A DNA stretch of 19,553 nt from an uncultured Paracoccaceae bacterium (GTDB lineage Bacteria > Pseudomonadota > Alphaproteobacteria > Rhodobacterales > Rhodobacteraceae). The notes beneath the pieces are model-generated. The model was given only the letters and a program-made list of their open reading frames with translations, ran no database searches and was not told the DNA's origin. Numbering within the stretch: position 1 is the first letter of the stretch; each line of letters opens with the position of its first letter. The stretch is taken from positions 1-19,553 of the forward strand of contig CALFYQ010000110.1 in the NCBI GenBank assembly GCA_937952085.1, written 5' to 3'. Below are positions 14,051-19,553 of this stretch, piece by piece. Made by a program: the position numbers and the translations under genes.

Positions 14051-14542
14051 ATGGCCGAACGCCGGGACCAGGACGTCGAGTTCATCGAAGCTCTGGCGAA
14101 ACTTCTGAGGGAACACGACCTTTCCGAGATCGAGGTGAGCCGTGAGGAAGGCGAGGACCGCGAGCTGAAGGTCCGCCTTTCGCGACAGGCCGCCGCGCCG
14201 GCGCCGGTCGCCTATGCGCCGCCCCAGGCCGCGATGGCGCCTGCGCTCGCGGCCGCCCCGTCGGCGCCGGCCGCGGCGGAGGCGCTGCCCGAAGACCCGG
14301 CGCAGCATCCGGGCGCGGTGACGGCGATCATGGTCGGCACCGTCTATCTCGCCGGCGAGCCGGGCGCACCGCCCTTCGTCAAGGTCGGCGACACGGTGCG
14401 GGAGGGGCAGACCCTCCTCATCATCGAGGCGATGAAGACGATGAACCAGATCCCGGCCCCGCGCGCCGGCACGGTTCGCCGGATCATGGTCGAGAACGGC
14501 CAGGGCGTGGAGTTCGGCGCGCCGCTCCTGATCATCGAGTGA
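14051..14542 (+). CDS. accB: Acetyl-CoA carboxylase biotin carboxyl carrier protein
   Basis: A 163-residue biotin carrier of normal length. The N-terminal domain (about 8-45) has FIEALAKLLREHDLSEIEVS; a Pro/Ala-rich linker covers about 48-88; the C-terminal biotinyl domain ends the protein. The biotin attachment motif is EAMKTMN with Lys129; the MVGTVYLAGEPGAPPF thumb segment typical of AccB is at about 94-109. The protein carries carboxybiotin from biotin carboxylase to the carboxyltransferase for malonyl-CoA synthesis, the first step of fatty acid synthesis. A strong promoter and ribosome site precede it. It is followed seven bases later by accC, the usual bacterial pairing. Biotinylation by BirA is expected from the motif. 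Confidence 0.97.
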   Translation: MAERRDQDVEFIEALAKLLREHDLSEIEVSREEGEDRELKVRLSRQAAAPAPVAYAPPQAAMAPALAAAPSAPAAAEALPEDPAQHPGAVTAIMVGTVYLAGEPGAPPFVKVGDTVREGQTLLIIEAMKTMNQIPAPRAGTVRRIMVENGQGVEFGAPLLIIE

Positions 14543-14549
14543 GCGTGCG

Positions 14550-15887
14550 ATGATCGAGAAGGTTCTGATCGCCAATCGCGGCGAGATCGCGCTTCGCGTG
14601 CAGCGGGCCTGCCGCGAGCTGGGCATCCGCTCCGTCGCCGCCCATTCGACCGCGGATGTCGACGCGATGCATGTCCGGCTCGCGGACGAAAGCGTCTGCA
14701 TCGGCCCGCCGCCGGCCGGCCAGTCCTATCTCAACATCCCCGCGATCATCTCGGCCTGCGAAATCACCGGCGCCGACGCGATCCACCCGGGCTATGGCTT
14801 TCTCTCCGAGAACGCCGGCTTCGCGCGGATTGTCGAGGAGCACGGCCTCGTCTTCATCGGCCCTTCCTCCGACCACATCCGCCAGATGGGCGATAAGATC
14901 GTCGCCAAGGAGACGATGAAGCGCCTCGGGGTTCCCTGCGTGCCGGGCTCCGACGGCGCCGTGCCGAACCTCGACGCGGCGCGGCGGATCGCCGGAGAGA
15001 TGGGCTATCCGGTGCTGGTGAAGGCCTCCGCCGGCGGCGGCGGCCGCGGCATGAAGGTGGCCCGCACCGCGGACGATATCGAGATGGCCTTCACCTCGGC
15101 CCGCGCCGAGGCCAAGGCGGCCTTCGGCAACGACGAGGTCTATCTCGAGAAATACCTCGAGAAGCCGCGCCATATCGAGATCCAGGTATTCGGCGACGGG
15201 CGCGGAAACGCGGTCCATCTCGGCGAGCGGGATTGCTCGCTCCAGCGCCGCCACCAGAAGGTGCTCGAAGAATCCCCCTCTCCCGTGATCGACGCGGAGA
15301 CCCGCGCGCGGATCGGCGGCACCTGCGCCAAGGCGATCGGCGAGATGGGCTATCGCGGCGCCGGCACGATCGAGTTCCTCTACGAGGACGGCGAGTTCTA
15401 TTTCATCGAGATGAACACCCGCCTCCAGGTGGAGCACCCGGTCACCGAGGCGGTCTATGGCGTCGATCTCGTGCGAGAGCAGATCCGCGTCGCCTCCGGC
15501 CTGCCGCTCTCCTTCCGGCAGGAGGACCTGATCCCCAAAGGCCACGCCATCGAGGCCCGGATCAACGCCGAGAAGCTTCCGAACTTCGCGCCCTCGCCGG
15601 GGCGGATCTCCGCCTACCATGCGCCGGGCGGGCTCGGCGTGCGGATGGATAGCGGGATCTACGCCGGCTACTCGATCCCGCCCTATTACGACAGCCTGAT
15701 CGGCAAGCTGATCGTCCATGGCGCGGACCGGGAGACGGCGCTGAACCGTCTGGCGCGGGCACTGTCGGAGCTTGTCGTTGTCGGCGTCGACACGACCGGG
15801 CCGCTCTTCATGCGCCTTCTCGCGGAGCCGGAGATCCGCGCCGGCGCCTATGACATCCACTGGCTGGAAAAGTGGCTCGCCCGCTGA
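14550..15887 (+). CDS. accC: Acetyl-CoA carboxylase, biotin carboxylase subunit
   Basis: A 445-residue biotin carboxylase, close to the usual 445-450. The N-terminal MIEKVLIANRGEIALRVQRA and HPGYGFLSENAGFA blocks form the pre-ATP-grasp domain. The ATP-grasp domain has the glycine loop AGGGGRGM (161-168), Lys116 in MGDKIVAK, and the metal/catalytic region IEMNTRLQVEHPVTE (Glu287, Asn289, Arg291 and Glu295). It carboxylates the biotin of AccB using bicarbonate and ATP in the cytoplasm. It lies seven bases after accB under the same promoter. Aat follows after 43 bases containing a perfect hairpin, which may limit read-through or translation of aat. Confidence 0.97.
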   Translation: MIEKVLIANRGEIALRVQRACRELGIRSVAAHSTADVDAMHVRLADESVCIGPPPAGQSYLNIPAIISACEITGADAIHPGYGFLSENAGFARIVEEHGLVFIGPSSDHIRQMGDKIVAKETMKRLGVPCVPGSDGAVPNLDAARRIAGEMGYPVLVKASAGGGGRGMKVARTADDIEMAFTSARAEAKAAFGNDEVYLEKYLEKPRHIEIQVFGDGRGNAVHLGERDCSLQRRHQKVLEESPSPVIDAETRARIGGTCAKAIGEMGYRGAGTIEFLYEDGEFYFIEMNTRLQVEHPVTEAVYGVDLVREQIRVASGLPLSFRQEDLIPKGHAIEARINAEKLPNFAPSPGRISAYHAPGGLGVRMDSGIYAGYSIPPYYDSLIGKLIVHGADRETALNRLARALSELVVVGVDTTGPLFMRLLAEPEIRAGAYDIHWLEKWLAR

Positions 15888-15904
15888 CGCTCCCGTTGAA
15901 GCGC

Positions 15905-15930
15905 GGGCGAAGCGGCGCGATGCTTCGCCC
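15905..15930 (+). promoter_or_regulatory. Perfect hairpin directly before the aat start codon
   Basis: GGGCGAAGC at 15905-15913 and GCTTCGCCC at 15922-15930 pair over 9 bp with an 8-base loop. The 3' arm ends at the base before the aat ATG (15931), so the structure covers the place of the ribosome site; no Shine-Dalgarno sequence is visible. No T-run follows. A translational or read-through control is possible but inferred. Confidence 0.55.
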
Positions 15931-16593
15931 ATGTCGGACCGCGCCGCGCTCGCCGAACTGACGCCCTCGCTCCTCCTCCGCGCCTATGCGGCGGGGGTGT
16001 TTCCGATGGCGGAATCGGCCGATGCGGAGGAGATCCTCTGGATCGACCCGGAGCTTCGCGGCATCCTCCCGCTCCACGCCTTCCACGCGCCGCGCAGCCT
16101 TTTGAAGACCGTTCGGCAAGGCCGCTTCGAGATCACGCTCGATCTCGATTTCGAAGGCGTGATCGACGGGTGCGCGGCGCGGCGCACGACCTGGATCAAC
16201 CCCGAAATTCGCCGGCTCTATCTCGGCCTCTTCCGCATGGGCTATGCGCATTCGGTGGAGGCGCGGCACGACGGGGTGCTGGTCGGCGGGCTCTACGGGG
16301 TGAAGATCGGCGCCGCCTTCTTCGGCGAGAGCATGTTCAGCCATGAGCGGGACGCGTCGAAGGTGGCGTTCGTCCACCTCGTCGCGCGGCTGAAGGCGGG
16401 CGGGTTCCGGCTCCTCGACGCGCAGTTCGTGACCGAGCATCTCGCCCAGTTCGGCGCCCGCTCGGTCAGCCGACGCCGCTACCGCGACCTGCTGGAGCTG
16501 GCGATCGCCTCACCGGCGGACTGGGACGCGCTGGATCCGGACGCGTCGCCTCAGGAGGTGGCGCAGCTCAGCGCCCAGACATCGTATCGCTGA
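15931..16593 (+). CDS. aat: Leucyl/phenylalanyl-tRNA-protein transferase
   Basis: A 220-residue L/F-transferase that adds Leu or Phe from charged tRNA to proteins with N-terminal Lys or Arg, marking them for ClpS-ClpAP degradation (N-degron pathway). Family blocks are LLRAYAAGVFPMAE, WIDPELRGILPL, RTTWINPEIRRLYL, the long GESMFSHERDASKVAFVHLV block, and LLDAQFVTEHLAQFGA. The frame is open upstream into accC, but ATG 15931 gives the usual N-terminus. A perfect hairpin sits immediately before this ATG. The common cysteine in the LIDCQ block is Ala here (LLDAQ), as in some relatives. The last 43 bases overlap the convergent DUF2155 gene. The position after accBC is usual in the Rhodobacterales as far as I recall. 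Confidence 0.94.
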   Translation: MSDRAALAELTPSLLLRAYAAGVFPMAESADAEEILWIDPELRGILPLHAFHAPRSLLKTVRQGRFEITLDLDFEGVIDGCAARRTTWINPEIRRLYLGLFRMGYAHSVEARHDGVLVGGLYGVKIGAAFFGESMFSHERDASKVAFVHLVARLKAGGFRLLDAQFVTEHLAQFGARSVSRRRYRDLLELAIASPADWDALDPDASPQEVAQLSAQTSYR

Positions 16594-17042
16594 TGGTCCA
16601 TCGCTGAGAGCGCAGGGCTCGAAGCGAACATCCAACCGGAAAAGACCTCCCGCTCGCCGAGCTTGGCGTCGAGGATCTTGAGGAAGACGAAAGCGTCCTC
16701 CGCCTCGCCCTCGGGCGGCTCGCGGCAATCCAGCGCCTCGATGGTCAGCCGCTCGTAATGCGCGGCGCCGCCCACCGGGACCTTGAGGTCCGTCACCCGG
16801 CCGGAGACCTTGTCGAGCGCGCGAAGCACCGCCACGGGCCTGGGCTCGCCGCGCCATGTCGGCCGCTCGGCCGTGATCGGCTCCTCGACATAGCCGGGCG
16901 CGCGCTCGCCATAGGTCACGCCCGGCGGAGCGGGCACGAAGCGGGCGCCGGGGCTTTCCGGCGCGGTGACCTGGGGCGTCTGCGCCGCGGCGGCCGGGGC
17001 CGCGACGGCGAGGAAGGCGATGGCGAAGCGGAGCCGGTTCAT
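16551..17042 (-). CDS. DUF2155 family exported protein
   Basis: A 163-residue protein with a signal peptide (MNRLRFAIAFLAVAAPAAAA, likely cleaved before Gln21). The DUF2155 core is clear: VAVLRALDKVSGRVTDLKVP, LTIEALDCREPP, AFVFLKILD and the highly characteristic VFSGWMFASSPALSAMDH, then the YDVWALSC end. The family is common in alphaproteobacteria and has no firm function; some annotations suggest a link to outer-membrane lipid or cell-envelope biology because of its neighbours. It is expected in the periplasm. The ATG overlaps the methyltransferase stop (ATGA). Its 3' end overlaps the aat coding region by 43 bases in a convergent arrangement. The two Cys residues in the conserved motifs could form a disulfide. 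Confidence 0.9.
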   Translation of the reverse strand: MNRLRFAIAFLAVAAPAAAAQTPQVTAPESPGARFVPAPPGVTYGERAPGYVEEPITAERPTWRGEPRPVAVLRALDKVSGRVTDLKVPVGGAAHYERLTIEALDCREPPEGEAEDAFVFLKILDAKLGEREVFSGWMFASSPALSAMDHQRYDVWALSCATS

Positions 17043-17791
17043 GGACGCACCGCCCGGAACCGGAGGCGCACATAGTCGGCCACCCAGCGCTTTTTCTCGT
17101 CGCGGAGCGCCGGGGCGGCGAGTTTCGCGGCGCGGGCGCGCACCTCCGCCTGCTTGTCCGCCGGTGCGAGGGCGACGGCCGGGCCGGCCACGGCGTTGAA
17201 CCAGGCTTCGAGCCCGGCGGCGACCGGGGTCGGCCGCGGATGCAGCGTGCAGGTCTCGACGAGGAAGCCGGCCGCTTTCAATCGTTCCTCCTGAACCTCG
17301 GCGCTCGGGAAGGACCAGATCTCGGTGAGGTCGGTCTCGACGCCGGCCTCGGCCAGCGCCGCCATCAGCGCGACCCGGATCGCCGCGACATTGCCGTGCC
17401 CGCCCTGCTCCGCGACGAAGCGCCCGCCCGGCTTCAGCGCGCGAAAGGCGCCGGCGATCACGGCCTCGGCGTCGGTCATCCAGTGAAGCGCCGCGTTGGA
17501 GAAGACCGCGTCGAACTCGCCGTCGAAATCGAGCCGCTCGCCGTCGCCGATCCGGGCGTCGACCCCGAGCGCGCGGGCCGAGGCGACCATGTCCTCGGAA
17601 GCGTCCACGCCGACGACGTCGCAGCCGATGTCCATCAGGCCCCGCGCAATCGGTCCGTCGCCGCAGCCGAGATCGAGGATGCGCTCCCCGGCGCGCGGCT
17701 CAAGGAGCGCGACCACCGGGCCGCCAAGATCGGTGACGAAGCGCGCGGTCTGCGCGTATCGGTCCGCGCTCCAATGGTCCTCGGCGGGCAT
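17039..17791 (-). CDS. Class I SAM-dependent methyltransferase (Tam/UbiE-like fold)
   Basis: A 250-residue methyltransferase. The SAM-binding motif I is ILDLGCGDG (residues 38-46), the acidic end of strand 2 is VVGVDASEDM, and the motif IV region is FDAVFSNAALHWM, a form seen in trans-aconitate-methyltransferase-like and similar small-molecule enzymes. LKPGGRFVAEQGGHGN follows. The C-terminal half has no diagnostic substrate motif, so the substrate is not known. The start shares one base with the mlaD stop (TGATG), and the stop overlaps the DUF2155 start by four bases, so it is embedded in an envelope-related operon. That suggests, but does not show, a lipid or quinone-like substrate. Confidence 0.85.
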   Translation of the reverse strand: MPAEDHWSADRYAQTARFVTDLGGPVVALLEPRAGERILDLGCGDGPIARGLMDIGCDVVGVDASEDMVASARALGVDARIGDGERLDFDGEFDAVFSNAALHWMTDAEAVIAGAFRALKPGGRFVAEQGGHGNVAAIRVALMAALAEAGVETDLTEIWSFPSAEVQEERLKAAGFLVETCTLHPRPTPVAAGLEAWFNAVAGPAVALAPADKQAEVRARAAKLAAPALRDEKKRWVADYVRLRFRAVRP

Positions 17792-18234
17792 CAGCTTCCC
17801 GAGACCGCCTTCGACAGAAGTTCGATCAGGTCCACCGAGCCCTGCGTGTGCTCGATCTCGCCGCCCGGCTCGAGGTGGAAGTCGGATGCGCCGGGGTCGA
17901 TCGCCACATAGGCGCCGCCGAGAAGCCCGTCCGAGGTGATCGTCGCCAGCGAATCCTCCGGCAACTGCACGCCGTCCTGAATCGAGAGCGCGGCGATGGC
18001 GCGATAGGTCTTCGGGTCGAGGTCGATCCGCGAGACCGAGCCGACCTTCACGCCGGAGACCCGCACATCCGCGCCAACGCTGACGCCGGAGGCTTTCCGG
18101 AACGCCGCCTTCACCTCGTAATGGCCGGCGCCGACGCCGCCGAGATCGACGTTGCCGGCGGCGTAGACGAGGAATCCGCCCGCGACGGCCAGAACCGCCG
18201 CGCCGATCAGGGTTTCGGCAGCGTTCGAGGCCAT
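17791..18234 (-). CDS. mlaD: MlaD-like MCE-domain phospholipid transport protein
   Basis: A 147-residue MCE protein of the MlaD type. It has one N-terminal membrane anchor (about 8-26), then the MCE domain with HYEVKAAFRKASGVSVGADV, RVSGVKVGSVSRIDLD, LPEDSLATITSDGLLGGAYV and the PGG turn. A short helical tail (VDLIELLSKAVSG) ends the protein, as in MlaD. In the Mla system, MlaD forms a hexamer at the inner membrane with MlaE, MlaF and MlaB and moves phospholipids between inner and outer membranes. The partner genes are not in this window. It starts one base after the NDUFA12 stop and runs into the methyltransferase gene, so it is surely cotranscribed with them. Confidence 0.92.
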   Translation of the reverse strand: MASNAAETLIGAAVLAVAGGFLVYAAGNVDLGGVGAGHYEVKAAFRKASGVSVGADVRVSGVKVGSVSRIDLDPKTYRAIAALSIQDGVQLPEDSLATITSDGLLGGAYVAIDPGASDFHLEPGGEIEHTQGSVDLIELLSKAVSGS

Positions 18235-18235
18235 A

Positions 18236-18613
18236 TCAGGGCGTCCAGGCTTCGTAGTCGCCGGCGACGCGCGGCCGGTCCGCCGGCGTCGCGAGGCTGC
18301 CGGGCGGGTGATAGGCCTCGGCCGTCCCGGTCGGGTTGGCGCGATGGTCCTTCTCCCAGGACTTCCGCTTCAGCGGCGCGCTCGACGGCGGCTCGTCCCA
18401 GGTGTGGTGCATCCAGCCGTGCCATTCGGGCGAGATGCGGGAGGCCTCGGCCTCGCCGTTGTAGATCACCCAGCGACGCGCGCCGCCGGCCGTCTGGTAG
18501 AAGACATTGCCCGACTCGTCCTCGCCCACCTTCTCGCCGAAACGTCTGGTGTGGAGGCTGGTGCCGATGGTGGACCCGTTCCACCAGGTGAAGATCTGCT
18601 TCAGAAGGCTCAT
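18236..18613 (-). CDS. NDUFA12-type accessory subunit of NADH:ubiquinone oxidoreductase
   Basis: A 125-residue protein of the NDUFA12/B17.2 family, a complex I accessory subunit shared by alphaproteobacteria and mitochondria. Visible blocks are MSLLKQIFTWWNGSTIGTSL, GNVFYQTAGGARRWVIYNGE, ISPEWHGWMHHTWDEPP and the C-terminal Trp-Glu-Lys-Asp-His segment followed by NPTGTAEAYHPPGS. The subunit sits on the peripheral arm near the membrane and helps stability or assembly. It is coded apart from any nuo genes here. It is the first gene of the unit with mlaD, the methyltransferase and DUF2155. A CGGAG lies about 8 bases before the ATG, and the promoter must lie in or near the 57-base gap after tgt. 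Confidence 0.94.
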   Translation of the reverse strand: MSLLKQIFTWWNGSTIGTSLHTRRFGEKVGEDESGNVFYQTAGGARRWVIYNGEAEASRISPEWHGWMHHTWDEPPSSAPLKRKSWEKDHRANPTGTAEAYHPPGSLATPADRPRVAGDYEAWTP

Positions 18614-18670
18614 GCCGGGCTCCGATCGGGACGACTAGGGTTCTAGCACAGGCGCGGCGACGGTCCAGCC
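18614..18670. other. Short gap between tgt and the NDUFA12 gene, same direction
   Basis: The 57 bases hold the ribosome site for NDUFA12 and a possible -10 box (minus strand TAGAAC) without a convincing -35. No T-rich terminator is visible after tgt, so read-through is possible. Confidence 0.35.
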
Positions 18671-19553
18671 TCAGAGCGGCGGCACATCGCCTTCCGACCG
18701 AGTCTGATGGAAATCTGCGACAAAACCGTTGAGATCGCCGGCTTCGATCGCGCCGCGAAGACCGGCCATCAAGTCTTGGTAATACCGCAGGTTGTGCCAG
18801 GTCATCAGCATCGAGGAAATGATCTCCCCCGCCTTGAAGACATGGTGGAGATAGGCGCGGGAATAGGAGCGGCAGGCCGGGCAGCCGCAGGCCTCGTCGA
18901 GCGGGCGCGGGTCGTCCTGGTGGCGGGCGTTCTTGATGTTGACGACGCCGCGGCGGGTGAAGGCCTGGCCGGTGCGACCGGAGCGGGTCGGCAGCACGCA
19001 GTCGAACATGTCGATGCCGCGCTGGACCGCGCCGACGATGTCGTCCGGCTTGCCGACGCCCATTAGATAGCGCGGACGGTCCTCCGGCAGCATGGCGGGC
19101 GCATAGTCGAGCACCCCGAACATCGCCGCCTGCCCCTCGCCGACCGCGAGGCCGCCGACCGCGTAGCCGTCGAAGCCGATTCCGGCCAGCGCCTCGGCCG
19201 ATTCCGCCCGGAGGTCCCGGAACGTGCTCCCCTGCTGGATGCCGAAGAGCGCGTGGCCCGGCCGGTCGCCGAAGGCGTCGCGGGAGCGCCGCGCCCAGCG
19301 CATCGAGAGGCGCATCGAGGCGGCGGCCTCCGCCTCCGTCGCCGGGAACGGCGTGCATTCGTCGAAGCACATGACGATGTCGGAGCCGAGGAGCCGCTGG
19401 ATCTCCATCGAGCTTTCCGGCGTCAGCCGCCAGTTCCTGCCGTCGACATGGGAGCGAAAGCTCACCCCGTCCTCGTCGAGCTTCCTAAGGCCCGCGAGGC
19501 TCATCACCTGGAAGCCGCCGGAATCGGTGAGGATCGGCTTTCGCCAGTTCATG
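18671..19553 (-). CDS. tgt: Queuine tRNA-ribosyltransferase (tRNA-guanine transglycosylase), 5' end outside the window
   Basis: The C-terminal 293 or more residues of bacterial TGT, which swaps guanine-34 for preQ1 in tRNAs with GUN anticodons. Motifs are ILTDSGGFQVMSL with the catalytic Asp, SSMEIQRLLGSDIVMCFDEC, GFDGYAVGGLAVGE, RYLMGVGKPDDIVGAV, and GIDMFDCVLPTRSGRTGQAF, which carries the nucleophilic Asp and the anticodon-recognition loop. The zinc site is CGCPAC plus a later His in MLMTWHNL. Everything needed for activity in this part is present. The gene enters from the right edge, so its start is not seen; about 80 residues should be missing. The stop is TGA at 18673-18671. Confidence 0.96.
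   Translation of the reverse strand, partial: MNWRKPILTDSGGFQVMSLAGLRKLDEDGVSFRSHVDGRNWRLTPESSMEIQRLLGSDIVMCFDECTPFPATEAEAAASMRLSMRWARRSRDAFGDRPGHALFGIQQGSTFRDLRAESAEALAGIGFDGYAVGGLAVGEGQAAMFGVLDYAPAMLPEDRPRYLMGVGKPDDIVGAVQRGIDMFDCVLPTRSGRTGQAFTRRGVVNIKNARHQDDPRPLDEACGCPACRSYSRAYLHHVFKAGEIISSMLMTWHNLRYYQDLMAGLRGAIEAGDLNGFVADFHQTRSEGDVPPL

Noticed and set aside
18207..19370. 387-codon minus-strand frame in a different phase from tgt and NDUFA12
   Set aside because: It runs across two well-identified genes and is an alternate-frame shadow.
1..19553. Mobile element, phage, CRISPR, toxin-antitoxin or defence island
   Set aside because: I found no transposase, integrase, direct-repeat array, att-like repeat or defence-gene motif. 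Composition is even and almost all genes belong to conserved families.

Overview
The window reads as ordinary chromosomal DNA from a very GC-rich alphaproteobacterium, most likely a member of the Rhodobacterales. Four things point there: a ChpT-type histidine phosphotransferase, an NDUFA12-type complex I accessory subunit and a DUF2155 protein (typical of that group); the ornithine-lipid pair olsB-olsA; tightly packed genes with many GTG and TTG starts inside stop-codon overlaps; and TTGAcc/TATAAg-like promoters. I see no tRNA, rRNA, CRISPR array, insertion sequence, integrase or phage gene. No stretch over 300 bases lacks a gene; the longest, 11657-11883, is 227 bases.

Layout. 1-622 (+): 3' part of an EamA/DMT-type transporter broken by an in-frame amber codon. 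653-3242 (+): aspartate aminotransferase, 5-formyl-THF cyclo-ligase and a YmdB-like phosphoesterase, joined by 4-base overlaps. 3297-5072 (+): SLC13-type permease with internal RCK_C/TrkA_C domains and its own likely promoter. 5114-7342 (+): yebC, an ElaA-like acetyltransferase, a DUF985 cupin and a degenerate ThiE-like protein, all overlapping. 7349-9004 (-): a sugar dehydrogenase framed by RTX calcium-binding repeats, probably exported by a type I system. 9073-10705 (-): olsB-olsA. 10851-11033 (-): DUF3553, divergent from chpT (11060-11656, +). 11884-13979 (+): M48 metalloprotease with a TPR-like tail, then a DsbA-like thiol-disulfide oxidoreductase. 14051-16593 (+): accB-accC-aat. 16551-18613 (-): NDUFA12, mlaD, a SAM methyltransferase and DUF2155, with DUF2155 overlapping the end of aat. 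18671-19553 (-): tgt, cut by the window edge.

How the genes work together. Several blocks concern the cell envelope and lipids: accBC makes malonyl-CoA, olsBA makes ornithine lipids, mlaD belongs to phospholipid transport, and the M48 protease and DsbA-like protein suggest periplasmic protein quality control. ChpT links the region to CckA-CtrA signalling. YebC, Aat and Tgt act on translation or protein and tRNA modification.

I do not see a clearly new multi-gene system. The points most worth a second look are the sugar dehydrogenase with RTX repeats at both ends, a perfect 14-bp inverted repeat inside the folate gene, the ThiE-like protein lacking expected catalytic motifs, the amber codon in the transporter, and perfect hairpins at the aat start codon and around the -10 box of the M48 gene. 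All functional calls come from reading motifs in the translated sequence; no database search was done.
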